Assembly: GCF_036588685.1 (NCBI RefSeq)
Contig: NC_086386.1
Span: forward strand, 75,886,682 to 75,950,681
Origin: Mytilus trossulus
Taxonomy: Eukaryota > Mollusca > Bivalvia > Mytilida > Mytilidae
Direction: 5' to 3'
DNA: 64,000 nucleotides
The translations under genes were made by a program, and so were the position numbers. The notes below the pieces were generated by a model that saw nothing but the letters and a program-made list of their open reading frames with translations, made no database searches and was not told the origin of the DNA. The first letter of the stretch is position 1. Each line of letters starts with the position of its first letter. Below, one piece after another: positions 1 to 12,340 of the stretch.

Positions 1-249
1 AGACGCATTTTAATTAGATACAATTCGAGGCACAATATACTGGAGAGAATACTAAATAATGAGCAACACAAAACCCATTTTAAACAGAGGATGATCTCAT
101 TATATTGTATAGGTGGATGATGCGGTTTGTTGTATTAGTCAAATTGGTCATTCGTGTATTTTTTTGTATAATTAAAATATTACAAAAAGGCATTACATTT
201 ATCTGCAAAGAAGCTGAATTATCCCTCACCAGTGCATATAACTTCATTT

Positions 250-345
250 TTCATTTTAAGCAATGGCGTTGTCAGATTGTTTTAGATTTATGAGCTTGAC
301 TGTCCCTTTGATATCTTTCGTCCCTTTTCTTTAAATTTGAGTATT
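250..345 (+). repeat. 3' tail fragment of Penelope-like dispersed repeat
   Basis: The stretch includes 'tttatgagcttgactgtccc' followed by 'tatctttcgtccc'. The same words recur at 10250-10330 and 38940-38990, and in reverse complement near 38120, 42947 and 55385. At 38620-39000 the block lies directly downstream of a reverse-transcriptase C-terminus, so it is read here as the orphan 3' end of that element. From 346 to 794 I see no feature. Confidence 0.6.
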
Positions 346-794
346 ATCCAATACGGCATTCTTTAAAGATGTTTTACGCGTACCTTATACTTTTTTATGT
401 TGTCGTATGCACTTAATGAATTATATTTAAATTGATAAAGGAGCACCTCATAATTAATTTATACTGATGTGCATGTGTTTGTCTAAAGTTAGAACTCCGG
501 GCATTTGCTTTAACGAGAAGATATTTATATCTCTTGACAGCTTTTGTGAACACGGAGATATCTAGAAGTCGATGTAGTTTGATCGCTAATGTCGTTTTGG
601 TTGCTTTTTGACAGATGTAATTCAATCTGGATCAAAAATATTAAACTAATAAGTATTTGCTCATGAGTTTGTTAATACATGTAAACAAAATTTCCTTTTT
701 TCTAACTTACAATGTTATATCATATGTTACTTTGAACATATTTTTTTGTTATTCCAATTCATTTAAAATAACTGAATTTCTCAGATTGAATAAT

Positions 795-2344
795 TCACAT
801 AACAGTACAGCAATGTTTGGCAACCCTAACCGCATCTCCGCCAATGTCGACAGCTTTACCAGCTAAATTGGCAGAATCTCCTACAATGTTAGCAACATTA
901 GCAACATCTTCAGCGCCGGCTATTCCAGCTATAGTTTGTGTTACACCAGCCGTGTTTTCAACAGCATTAGCCATATGACCAGCGCCTTCCAATATATCAC
1001 CATTCTTAACTACAAAAATATTTTCCATACATACAACATGAAATGCTAGGTTTAAGATAGAAAAGCAGTATGCATTTAAAAATCACACAGAAAATCTAGA
1101 AACAGATAGTTATATTTACATTAAATATTAGCTGATTCCTAGTGTTTGTTGAATCCGACACTAATTTATTGTTTTCGCAGTGTTATACAATTTCATAGCA
1201 CGATTTATTTAATGTGGCTACTTTTTTAAAAGAAATTGAAAAAAAATCAACAACCAAAAAGGTAGGTGTAATGGTTTAGTGATAATTTATTTTCATGTAA
1301 AAAAAGGACAGCACACGGACAATTAAGTCAATAAGAATACTAATGCTGAAGCTTTTTGAAAACATTGAACCAAATTGGAGAAATATTACAACTTTCGTAA
1401 ATGTATTTTCGTCAATTGGTTAATGCTGACACTAACATGAACATAACAAATACTTGGGTTTCTCTGCAGATATTGCCATCAATCAGAATATACTTATGGT
1501 AGCTTTTAATGAACTTTTATACTTTTAGTGCTTCTTTTAGTTGCAATTTGCTATCTTAGTTAATTTGATATGCAAACTCTATCCGTATTTTTTCTTTTAC
1601 AATTACAGTTTAGTTTGCGGATTCAATGTAATTTAGAAAAAAATATATCTAATTATTCAACATTATTTTATTCGGTCACATTACCTAACCAAGTTGAGCT
1701 TTACTTAAACTGTTTCGCGTTTTTTCCCTACTAATTACGTAAAATTATACAGTATAAAATCAAAAAAAGCCTGATTAAATAGTATGAGCAATAAAAGTCG
1801 TACCAAATATGTCTGGTGTAGAAAATCTTGGGTATTTCAAATATTTAAGACTATTGTACCAATTGCAGTATGTCATGCTGTAACACAACTGCTGACTAAT
1901 AGGCTAATAAAACACATGGGGTGCGAAAAGCAGTGACATCGACTCAGTGTTTGTAAAATCTCATCAAAGATGTATAATGCAATACGCCAAAAGAACGTTT
2001 CCTTAACATAAGAATTATCAGTGAAGACCAGGAACATGAGCACCAAACCGGTCATTATGTTTCAGAGATATGTTCATGAAGTTTCGATTTTTTTTACCAT
2101 TAATTATTTAATTATTTTGTATATATTAAACTGATATTATACGCATAGTTACTAAGATAAATACATACAACTTTCAAACGCATTTGTAGCTCCGTCGACT
2201 GCATTGACAGCTTTGGAAACACTTCCCACTACATCTGCTATTTTAACTGCACCAGCCTTTTTAGTAATTTTTTCTGTCATTTCGGCAACATTTTTAACGT
2301 CATCAATTACTTCACGTGATTTGCAACAACCAACCATAATGCAA
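795..2344 (-). CDS. Small CaaX-box protein, two coding exons
   Basis: Family not recognised. The proposed exons are 2344-2169 (ATG at 2337-2335) and 1009-795. Exon 1 follows a pyrimidine-rich stretch ending in ATAG. Its end (AGTT/GTATGT) and the exon 2 acceptor (TTTTTGTAG/TTAAG) join in phase 1 and give an uninterrupted 127-residue protein. Without splicing, the two halves are open frames of 61 and 77 codons. The protein starts MVGCC, is rich in Ala, Val, Gly and Asp in a pattern suited to long amphipathic helices, and ends KHCCTVM. CTVM fits a CaaX prenylation box; Met at the last position favours farnesylation, and the Cys before it could be palmitoylated. This suggests a peripheral membrane protein. 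The intron is about 1.16 kb. I found no clear polyadenylation signal close by. The splice join is inferred, not proven. Confidence 0.6.
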
Positions 2345-4600
2345 CTATAAAATGAAACCAGAAAATTGAAATAGAAATATGGTGAAATTTAGCTGAAAAA
2401 ACGTTTACTGTTCCTATCGTCACAATCATTCTTGTATAGTATTAAAATTCAATTTCACAGGAAATCTGATCTGCCGTTATCTTTTAACAGTTTGAAAATT
2501 TAAGCATTTTTGGTTATATTTTGCAAAGTGTACACCAAATGTTTTGGTAGGTAATATAAGCCAATAGTAATTTGCCGATTTCAAATCTCATATTATATGA
2601 TTAAGAAGTCAAATAAAGATTAACATGAAGGAGACGCATTCCTAAATCTAAAATTATTTACAACTTTTATTAGTTACAGCCAATCGGACAAAAAATATCC
2701 ACATGCAGAGGTTTATTCCTATTAACATTGATTACTTCGTACATATATGTATTTTTTAGTAAGCATCACCATCAGTTATACGATACTATGCTTTTATTTT
2801 AGAGAATATAAACAATTGAATGATCAATAACTGCTAAATTATTATTGTTTTTGTAGTTAATTACATCATAACTTTCAAAATAAAAAAAATAAAAAACTTA
2901 TTTGGTGTTATGCATTACAACCAATATTTAACTATCGATAAACATGATCAAAGATTTGTGAAGTTCATAACATATGTCTTACAATTGCAAATACATTGTT
3001 ATCTCAAATAATTGTTGTGCAATTCATAACAATATAATTTTCATAATCAGGAAATAAATTATTCCGTGTAGCAATGTGTCGGTTTTTCTCAGAAATTTAT
3101 CGATATCTTTTAAACAAAATGCAAATAGTCATTTAATAATTTTTCATTGAATTTCAGGACAAAGATAGCACATTACAGGACAAAGATACATAATGAAAAG
3201 AATAGAAGAACAAAAGAGAGTACCTGCCTTTTATACGACTGAAGCTATATTGGTCAATGTTAGTATCTAAACATATTTTACCCTTTTTTACCAGATAGAT
3301 AATGAAGATTCCTATCATAGTAAAGTATGTCGAATACTGACAATTTGCTTTAATTTTGTGATTGTGAATTATAATTTCACAATTTGATGATTTCTGTATT
3401 GTATAAAAAAAGAATTACACCACAGTTCAAGTTGGTTAACACTACATATTTAAACGTCCGATCGGATATTTTCTCGGCAATCCTTATAGAGCAGCATATA
3501 TGCTAGACAATCGTATGAGACACGGAATGATCTATACATCAGTGCAATTTCTACCCATTAAACAAAGACAATTATACTTTATCGTGACAAAGTTATGTGG
3601 TATACGTCCGGTTAAAGCAAATAGTTATATTTGATAAGTTTTCAACTCTATTGTCTTACAAAACTACAAAATACAAACTGCTTAGAAAGGTAATAAATAA
3701 AATAGGATTTTGAGCAAGTATTGGTTTTGAAGATTGTGTAGATAGGTGGTAATGCCTGACACTCGCCTGCAAAAAATAACTAAAATGCTTCTAGAGAGCA
3801 AACATATTGTATTTTACTGTATACATTATGTCATTCTCTTATCCGAGTCAAAAAAGAAATGAATGGATTGTATAGTGACAATCACAATTATCCTGTCATC
3901 TAAATAAGGAAAAACCATCAAGATATCACATAAGACTATTTTCTACGATGATCTCGACGTTGGGAAGGCACATGAAGAAAGGCAGGGTCAAACACGCTTG
4001 CCTAAGATCTCAATAATTTCCCTATTTTGACTTTGTTTAGTTGATTCACAAAACGTACATTCGAACAACCAGTACAGGAAAAGTCCTTAATTCATAAATA
4101 GCAGTTTAATATACTGTGGAATTTTTGTATTCGTTGGGTACCAATTTTCATTGTTTTCGGTGATGGCCTTATCATTAATGTTAGTGTCCAATGGATTTAC
4201 AATTGCTGTTTTCCTAATCATGACAGGGAACGAACGGTATGTAGGAAACAATTGACTGCAACGATATGGTTATATAAGCTAGAGAAAAAAACGAATATCC
4301 GCAAATGACTATGAGCTATATATGCAGCTTCAGACAGGATTTTTACCCATTTAATCCTTAAAAAAATGGAACCGTAAGACTTTAAAACTTTTTTCTCATG
4401 AAAAAATAGTTTTGGTCCAATTAACACCTTTCATCTCGGGTTATTTAAAAAATCTTTGTTTCTGATAGCTTCAATCTCATCAAGCCAACAACACCATACA
4501 TGAGTAGGCATCTCTAAATCGTCCTCATTCTGACAAAGTTGTCATAATCTTTGTATACCAAATATGTTAAGAATTATTATTTTCTTACAGGGAATTAGAC
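2345..4600. other. AT-rich stretch without recognised feature
   Basis: No open frame with coding character, splice-flanked exon or familiar repeat was seen. The stretch lies upstream of the CaaX gene, so a promoter and 5' non-coding exon could be here, but I cannot point to one. Confidence 0.4.
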
Positions 4601-4617
4601 CGGTAAGCAACACTCTG

Positions 4618-4735
4618 ATTGTCATAACTACCTTAATGGATGTATAGTTGTTAATGTCTGTGTCATTTTGGTCTTTTGTGGATAGCTGTCTCATTGGCAA
4701 TCATACCATATCATTCTTCTTTTTTTTATATATAT
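4618..4735 (-). repeat. Mytilid short dispersed repeat, head portion
   Basis: Read in reverse, this gives the familiar head 'atgatatggtatgattgcca' and then 'atgagaca', as in the copies at 32975, 45218 and 49335. It is truncated after about 110 bp. Confidence 0.65.
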
Positions 4736-6190
4736 TATACAATACACAGGAATACCTATTTTGTTATCTGTACACTTTCTTTGAAAAATCGTATCTTCTA
4801 AAACTGCTCTATGAATTGAACTAATAGTTTGTCTGCTTGATCTATTTTATGTCTATAATAAGATATGTGATTGTTGTTCAGATTGATCAACAAACATGGC
4901 AACCGTGTCTATAAAAAAGGATTAAAAGGTCAAATTGCAGTTATACAGGTACCAACAATTTGCTAGTTTAAAAAAACCTACTCTGCATATACCTACTCTG
5001 ACAATGTTTGAAAGTCTGACAACTCCTTTTCTCGTGATTTTATTTTAATTATTTTTGCAATTTTGGCTGTTATCCAAAAATTTTACGAACTAGATTAAAA
5101 TGATCACCTTGTTTTGATTTGTGTAATTTATATACTTATTTAAATGAGGAAACAAATTGGTATTGGATGTGATGCATAATAGATTTATACGTGTTGTTGC
5201 TGCCAACTAAAGAATAAAGTAATGGCTGACATGTATGTTTTGAAAAAAAATAACAGTGTACACCTTTTGAAATGAGAAAAGATTCAGAAAAAAAATATTC
5301 TGGAGTAAAATTTTTCCAAGGTCTTAGAATGTAAACAGAATGAAAAAAATCGGCCTGTAATGCATTTCGGTCATCAGACTTTAAGGTTTTTAATATGAAA
5401 AAAAGGTATTACTGAATTTTTCCTCTTCTATTTTAGACTTAAATAATTTAATTGGTAAATATGAAAAAAATAGATATTCATCTTATAAATATTGATGATT
5501 TCCGCAAGAACAAAAATGAATATATTTGGACCTTACCTTTGGCTGGTGTTATATTATTCTAACAAAGAAAGACTTCATTAACGTAGTCTGCGTATTGAAC
5601 ACATGAAGTTAATCATGCATCAGTTTCCTGAAACATAAGAAAAAACCTTTTTTTATTAAAACATAACGCCGCATTCTGAATAATTAGTATAGATTGCAAC
5701 AAACAAAAAAATAGCAACAAAATCAAGTCAATGTTTCGACGAATATCCGATTTCATGAGTAGGATTAACTTCTTTACCAGGTTATGCAATTTTTTTATTT
5801 CATTTAGTGCGAATAAGTTAACAACAAATTGAATCACGCTCGACAATAATAAATATAGGTCTTCATTGCTATATTAAAAACTAAATCAAAAAGGACATCT
5901 CAGTGGACAAACATGTACAGATATCAGAAATTTTATATATCTTAATTGATGTTTTCTCTTTCTGTAAACAAATCAAAATATCATAATTTTTATTGTACAC
6001 TGTGTACAACAGGACTTGTAAAGAATAAGACATCAATTTGTCTATTTTTAAGTATTTGCCTTTTTCATAAATTATTCTTGTATAATACCATACTAGATAA
6101 TTTGCCATCGGACGTTCAGTAATCCGAACATCAATATTATTTTAGTCATTTTGAAAACTGATAACTTGCAGAAGTTCAGATTTACAGGAG
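4736..6190. other. AT-rich stretch without recognised feature
   Basis: Short open frames occur here (for example 5613-5846 and 5881-6108 on the minus strand). They are low-complexity, show no motif and have no splice context. Confidence 0.4.
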
Positions 6191-6195
6191 ACAAA

Positions 6196-6900
6196 GATAC
6201 GGGTAAGTAAGTAAGCAAGTAAGTAAATAAGTGAGTAATTTTTATTGGTTTGAAATCCAAAATTACAGGATTGATACCAAAACAATACACATTGGTTATA
6301 CCCAAACAAACAAACATACACATCATACCAAATTCATAAAGATTGTATGAGGAAGTGGTACCACAGAATTAGTTAGTACTTAATAAAGCATTTCTAGAAA
6401 TGAACATGTCGCTTATAAATTTAACTATAATTCTAATTATATCAGTCTCACCACACGTATACAAATATTTAAATTTTGCTTCATTAGTCATATTTCAAAA
6501 AGGAATAGTTCCACTAATTTTCGAAAAGGAATGATCTCTAATTATATTTAGTTTTGTACATTTTAAAGTGAAATGAAATTCATCTTATACTTCTAAGAGA
6601 CACAAAGAACAAATTCTTTCTTGCACAGGGGTTTTAGTGTGACACCCTTGTTAAATTCTAAAAACCTTATTACTAATGCGAAATTAAGCAAAATGCCCCA
6701 TTATGTTTCTGTCTATATCAAACATTAAATAGGTTTCCAATTTATATATATTTTTTAGTTTGTCTATATTTTCTCAGCGTATTACCGTGTACTGATTTAT
6801 TATCACAACATACATTTTCTTTCTAATAATTAAGATATCTATCATTAAGTTTGGTATGAATTGCATAAAATAAACGCCTTTTTGAAATAGTATCATGATT
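6196..6900 (-). pseudogene. LINE reverse-transcriptase C-terminal remnant with microsatellite tail
   Basis: Translating the minus strand from about 6900 down gives a decayed open frame. It contains words such as NTLRKYRQ, KFRISNK and ERICSLC followed by DEFHF. This is the order of the C-terminal region of many non-LTR retrotransposons (a KLRxY-like segment, a KFRIS segment, then a CxxC plus DExHF knuckle). Several stops break it. The 3' end (6200-6240 on the plus strand) is an (aagt)n run just after an AATAAA-like sequence, which fits the microsatellite tail of such an element. The clade was not determined. Confidence 0.6.
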
Positions 6901-7949
6901 TTTCCAAACATGGCAAAATATTTAATGTTGCAAGTAACTGTTCAATCTTTTTAGCAAATCCATTGCTTTTTATGTATATCATTTCGATATATATGCAGAT
7001 ATTTATACATCCGTGGCTTTATATTTGATTATTAGCGCGTCTGATAAAGGTAAATCCAGATAAAACGCGTCGTATACATCACATGTGTAATAAGATTTGA
7101 GATTGCGACCCTGAGGTGATACTATAACATATCATTTCTCTTGAATTTGATGACGAGGATTCCGATTTAACACCAATTACTTGTAGAGAAAAACCTCTGG
7201 AGTTTTATATCTGTAGACATTAGTTGGTTCCATAAGCTGTATACCAGGGAAGATTGATTGTTTAATATTCTGCATTATTTAAGCTAGTTCAAAGTTTAAA
7301 TCTTTTCATCAATTTATCTCCTTGTCATAAAACGAAATTGAAACAAATCTTTTGCAACTTTGAAATTCTGTATGAAACTTGTATATACCGCATTAAAATG
7401 AATCCATAATTTGTTTCTTCAATGATTGTTTTGCACGCATAGTTTAATTGTATATATGCTATAAATACAAATTGTATTTGACTTCATCTTAATAACAATA
7501 AATCTTCTATCTTATAACATAGTTTTTAAAGCTGTGAAACTTTTAAATTCATTTTGAAGGTCAAAATTATGTGAATGCACTACTATTCCGTGGATGCCAT
7601 TATTCATGAGTTTAACAACGATTTAACATGTTCAAAAATTACACGTTTTCTATGAGCTTGTAAGTAGAATAGAGCAAAACCATGCACTCAAATATTCACA
7701 AAAATACATCTTTTACTGAATTCACGAAAATTGGTATAGACGGTATAAATGAATGCACAGTAGATAATTTAGAAAAACACCAAAATGACCGAAAGAATCG
7801 TAGGTTTATTTTTCATGTTTTGATGATCTGTTTTTGAAATTCAAATGACGTCATTGTTTGGTCATTGTTTACAGTTTCAAATATTACGTTACCTAGCGTT
7901 GAGGTTCAAACTTATTCGGATGTGTCTACTTTTTGTGTTGCAAATGTCT
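6901..7949. other. Stretch without clear feature
   Basis: 7020-7135 ('attagcgcgtctgataaagg' and following) resembles a degraded copy of the cgcgcgtttcgtctac-type repeat at 44630. I see nothing else here. Confidence 0.3.
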
Positions 7950-8800
7950 GGTTATGTAATGTATTTCAGTTGCTTCCTGTAATTAGTTAATACTTCAGTT
8001 TTATCATCATTCATGTACATCTTTTGTATAGTCATTTCATAAAATTTACTGTTTGCAAAAGTATAAATTGTTCTAAATAATAGGGATGTTCTGGTAACTA
8101 ACAGAAAACCCTTGACGTTTTTGGCACAACTTTTTTCATCTTTTGGTCCTCGATGCTGTTCAACTATGTATTTGTTTCGGCTTTCAAACTTTTGTATCTG
8201 GGCGTCACAAGTAGGTCTTGTGTGGACAAAATGCACTTCTGGCGTATTAACATTTTAGAATTGTTGGTTTTTGTTGGCTGTTGTTCGTGTAATTCTTTGT
8301 CAATTGTGTTCAACAATTTATTTATATTGTAGTCCTGCGGTGTTGTGTTGTCATTTTGATTTTATATTTCACATGGCCATAAAAGTGCGAGGTTTGACAT
8401 GCCACAAAACCAGGTTCAATCCACCATGTTTTCCTTTAAAAATGTCCTGTACCAAGTCAGGAATATAGCCATTGTTATATTATAGTTCGTTTCTATGTGT
8501 GTTACATTTTAACGTTGCGTCGTTTGTTTTCTCTTATTTTTTAGTGTAAATTGCGATTAGACGTGTCACGGTACTTGTATTTGGTTTTGATGTTATATTT
8601 GTTATTCTTGTCGGATTTTGGCTTATGCTCGGTCCGTTTCTGTGTGTGTTACATTTTAGTGTTATGTCGTTGCTCTCCTCTTATATTTAATGCGTTTCCC
8701 TCGGTTTTAGTTTGTTATCCCGATTTTTTGTTTGTCCATGGATTTATGAGTTTTGAACAGCGGTATACTACTGTTGCCTTTATCTAACAATTATTGATAT
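7950..8800 (+). repeat. Long mytilid dispersed repeat
   Basis: The block contains 'ggttcaatccaccatg', 'aatgtcctgtaccaagtcag', 'gttacattttaacgttg' and 'cggtatactactgttgcctt', in that order. I know this combination as a very common mussel repeat. A diverged copy in the same order lies at 10830-11275, and reverse-oriented parts lie at 12060-12245 and 36690-36880. The frames at 8271-8468 and 8551-8787 are Val/Leu/Phe/Cys-rich by-products of this T-rich repeat. Confidence 0.7.
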
Positions 8801-8884
8801 AGAGGTCAATTTCTGCAATATTTCCTAATTCTATGAAAGAATTTCGAAAGATAGAATAAGAATATTCAAACTCATCAGTCGCTA

Positions 8885-9065
8885 AAGAACTAACAATGTC
8901 ATAACAAAAAAACAAGAACGACTATAGGACTAACAACAGTATACAAAACACAACATAGAAAACTAAAGGGGAGACTGAGTAACACGAACACAACGAAAAC
9001 AAGGGGTGATTTCATGTGCTCATTTGGCACAAGTCGTGTTTATGCAGTCGCTGCTGGAAATTTGT
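8885..9065 (-). repeat. Degraded Penelope-like 3' fragment
   Basis: On the plus strand it reads 'acaaaacacaacatagaaaa', then 'gaacacaac', 'ggggtgattt' and 'cgctgctgga'. The order matches the reverse-oriented copy at 42947-43480, with a large internal deletion between the tail and the coding part. Confidence 0.55.
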
Positions 9066-9233
9066 TACAATCCAATGATAAGGTTAACAATTGTGAAGAT
9101 GAAATCATCTTGTTTTCATATCATGAATAAGATTGGCAGAAAAGACAACCGAACAACATTTAGATTCTTAGAACTGTACTCAAACATTTCATATAAATAT
9201 CTCCGCGTTACATCATTGTCATTTTATAAATAG

Positions 9234-9239
9234 TTTATT
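9234..9239 (-). promoter_or_regulatory. Possible polyadenylation signal of ninjurin-like gene
   Basis: AATAAA on the minus strand lies 7 bases after the ninjurin-like stop codon. Using it would give a very short 3' UTR, so a later signal is possible. Confidence 0.35.
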
Positions 9240-9246
9240 TCTAAGC

Positions 9247-12030
9247 TTAACAGTCTCCCGAAATTCCAATTCCTGTAATTCCAATGTTTGCACAAATTGT
9301 TATGAAAACCAGAAAGTAACAAACGTAGTGCATATAAATATCGGTACGGCAATGTGGGCATTGACACAGATCACTGTCAATAAATTCTTTACGTCTATAC
9401 TTCGTTTTACAACAAAAGCAGAACTTAAAAGATTTCTTGTTGATTCCATTTGCTTTTGCTCGGCTGACTGCATTACGGTGCTTGTAATTAAAATGCGCTC
9501 TTATCACAGTAAATAGAACGAATAGTACATGTGACGCTAACGAAAAGATGATTAGCGTTAGGAGGTAAATATAGAATTGGTTTTCGTCGCCCAAACCCAA
9601 AACTGCTCTTAATTGTGAAATGTTTGCCATCATAAGCGAGACATCTGCAATGGTTTGTATGAAGTTTTTGCTTTCTGCAAAGCGGTTTGATTGTTTATCG
9701 TCACCTTTATCGCTCTTTTTCTTCTTCTGAAAAAGAAAATTGTACCTTTATATAAAAGCATGTATCAATTAAATTTCAACGAACTTTCAATTACGTTAGA
9801 TAAGAGCTGGTTAAAGAAAATATAATCTGAGGCTTCACGGTGTAAAGAATCAAGAGATACTAGGCTTGACAAACAAATATTCTTATATTTTTTATTTTTT
9901 TGTGTAAGACTTACGGAAACAAACAAGCTATATAAAACAGGTAATTTAATACATAAACTGGATTTGTATGAACGTTTTCTCATTTTCATAAATTACAAAC
10001 AAATATCTAACACCTATTTTTTCATCAGTGCTATTGCATCATCCATAAAAGATGAGGTAATCAACCAAGTGAATAATGTTTTAAAATTAGTGTGATAAAT
10101 AAACAATTTTGAATATGAATTTCAAGGGAGTTCTCCAAGATGAATTTTTAAACACATACTTAGAGTTGTTTATTCTTTATTCTTTAGTTTTCTATGTTGT
10201 GGCGAGTGTACTATTGTTTGTCGGTTTGTCATTTTTATTTTTAGCCATAGCGGTGTCAGTTTATTTTCGATTTATGAGTTTGACTGTCCCTCTAGTATCT
10301 TTCGTCCCTCTTTTGGATATATCTCTATCAACCTTGAAACTCGATATTTTGAATTGAAAGGATTAACCAATAAATACCCTTTTAAAACGTCTTCTATCTT
10401 CTGATTACCCTCATAAAATCTCATATAAATATCGCACGTGACCTATTTACATTGCAATACGACGTATCTCGGTATTTTGTAAATCCAACATTCATGTATT
10501 TATGTTTTATGTTTTGTTATTGTTCCAGTTGAATGATGTGTTATGTGTGATCTTTTCTTGACCAAACATTTATAAAATTGCCATTCAATACCATATTGTC
10601 ATATTTCCGAATATGACTGTTACAAAGGGTGTGAATTTGCATTTCTATACGACGTTTCTCGATATTTTGTACATGCAAAATTTATGTTGATTTTTTTTGG
10701 TTTTTCCTGTTAAAGTTTTTATTAGATAATTTGTCATGCCTTATTGTTGTTGACAAGTTGTTCAAACAGTTAGAAAAATACCTTTCCATAAAATTATGGT
10801 TATGAATACTGTATGGACGAGTTTTGTAAAAAATAATTGTATAAAGTTAGAGATTGTATGTTAGTAACTTTAGCGCGTCACTATATTGATATCCTGTGCT
10901 GTTTATCGTTGATGATAAATGTTCGTTGTTGTTCAGCAGTTTGCATGTTGTATCGACTATTAAATTGCCTGATGTTGTGTTCTCTGTATATATTTGACAT
11001 TGTCTTCAAGCGGGATGTTTGGCTAGACATTAAACTAGGTTCAACCTATATTTTTTTCTAAATGTCCTGAACCAAGTCAGGAATATGACAGTTGGTATCA
11101 AATAGTTCGTGTATATGTATATTAGAAGTGTGTTTGTTGTCCACTTCAGTGTTCTTGTTGGTCGGTTTTCTCTTATAGTTGATCTGTTTCCCCGGTTTTA
11201 GTTTGTAACCTGGATTTTTTACTCTTAATCGATTTATGTCCTTTGAACACCGGGATACTACTGTTGCCTTTATCTGTATTTTGTTTTTTGATTATCCCAA
11301 TTTATATATGTTTATTATTCTATTCGAAATTCTACTACTTCTTCTTATATACTAATAACAGATCGTAGCGTCTTCACCTGAGGGTCTCTTTTATTTCTTC
11401 CGTTATCATCATCCACTGGGACGACCTGTAAATATTACAATGCATGAAATTAACACATATTCATAAGTCAATACGACTCTTATCTGTTTCACGGCATTGC
11501 TAATTATTATGAAAAAATGTATATTTCAACACGTAAATTGTCAATATTTTGTCCTACCAGACAAATGCATTTTACTTTATTGATACATGATCATTTTACA
11601 TAGGGAGACATATTTACTTGTGGTAGGTGAAATGTGTCTATTTCTCAACTCACTAGCAACATGTTGTGGTGTTCTTCTATCTTCAGATCCCAGGATAGTC
11701 TTATTCAAAGATTTACCATATTATTCGTAATTTGCATATTTTGGCAAATATGAATGCGCATTTCTGAATCCTATCTCACTTCTATTTAAATAATTTTTGC
11801 ATGCAAGTGTTAAAATTTCTTATACTGTTTTAATTGTTTTTGTCTTGTTAATCTATCGTTTTTATATTTTATGATTTTTTATTTTTATTTTATCATATTT
11901 TCGAATAGTGTCGAACATTTTACCTGCTTTTAAACTTAACTTTATCGACAACAAAAATACAAACCTGAGGGCTGCCATTATTTTTCCATTTATTCTTCTG
12001 TTTCTTCTGCTTCCCATTGTATGGATATTC
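9247..12030 (-). CDS. Ninjurin-family membrane protein with zinc-ribbon-like loop, 5'-partial
   Basis: Three coding exons are seen: 12030-11965, 11425-11378 and 9726-9247. Each is flanked by good splice signals (TTTCAG/GAAT, CCTCAG/GTTTG, TTTACAG/GTCG, CCTCAG/GTGAAG, TTTTTCAG/AAG), all in phase 0. They encode at least 197 residues; the start codon lies in an exon I could not locate. The last exon (159 residues) shows the ninjurin core: SKNFIQTIADVSLMMANISQ and LRAVL at residues 19-43, a membrane helix at about 52-75, and a second at about 135-155 ending ANIGITGIGISG. Ninjurins are plasma-membrane proteins; vertebrate NINJ1 oligomerises to rupture membranes in lytic cell death and also acts in adhesion. 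The odd part is the inter-helix loop, about 57 residues instead of some 20. It has Cys at 103, 105 and 106, then 121, 123 and 126 (CFCC and CQCPHC), which resembles a zinc ribbon. By NINJ1 topology it would face the cytosol. The N-terminal exons are Lys/Asn-rich. The ninjurin call is firm; metal binding is inferred. Confidence 0.85.
10100..10340 (+). repeat. Penelope-like 3' tail fragment inside ninjurin-like intron
   Basis: 10255-10320 repeats 'ttatgagtttgactgtccc' and 'tatctttcgtccctct', also found at 250-345 and 38940-38990. The 82-codon frame here is a by-product of this T-rich repeat. Confidence 0.6.
10830..11280 (+). repeat. Diverged copy of the 7950-8800 repeat
   Basis: It shares 'aatgtcctgaaccaagtcag', 'tagttcgtgtatatg', 'gatctgtttccccggtttta' and 'gggatactactgttgcctt' with the copy at 8400-8785, in the same order and orientation. 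It lies inside an intron of the ninjurin-like gene. Confidence 0.65.
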
Positions 12031-12054
12031 CTGAAATTATAACTCTACTTAATT

Positions 12055-12245
12055 TGTCAGAAAAAAAATAAAACACAAAAATACCGAACTCCTACGAAAA
12101 TTCAAAACTGAAAATTCCTAATCAAAAGGCAAAATCAAAACCTCAAATATTTCAAACGAATGGAAACAACATAGATAACTGTCACATTCCTGACCCGGCA
12201 AATATTCTGTAGAACATGGTATATTAAACCTGGCTTTATAGCATT
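12055..12245 (-). repeat. Reverse-oriented mytilid repeat fragment
   Basis: On the plus strand it contains 'accgaactcctacgaaaatt', 'aatcaaaaggcaaaatcaaa', 'cattcctgacccggca' and 'attaaacctggctttatag'. This is the reverse complement of the 8400-type repeat. Related copies are at 36690-36880 (same orientation) and 39235-39375. Confidence 0.6.
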
Positions 12246-12340
12246 TTTGAAATAAAGTATTTGATAGTTAATTAAAGCTAATGTATATCTCAAGATGGCC
12301 GATTGTCAATTCAAATCCCATCTAAATTAAACACCAATTA

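Noticed and set aside
8271..8787. Hydrophobic plus-strand frames as membrane proteins
   Set aside because: They lie wholly in a very common T-rich repeat that has copies elsewhere in the window.
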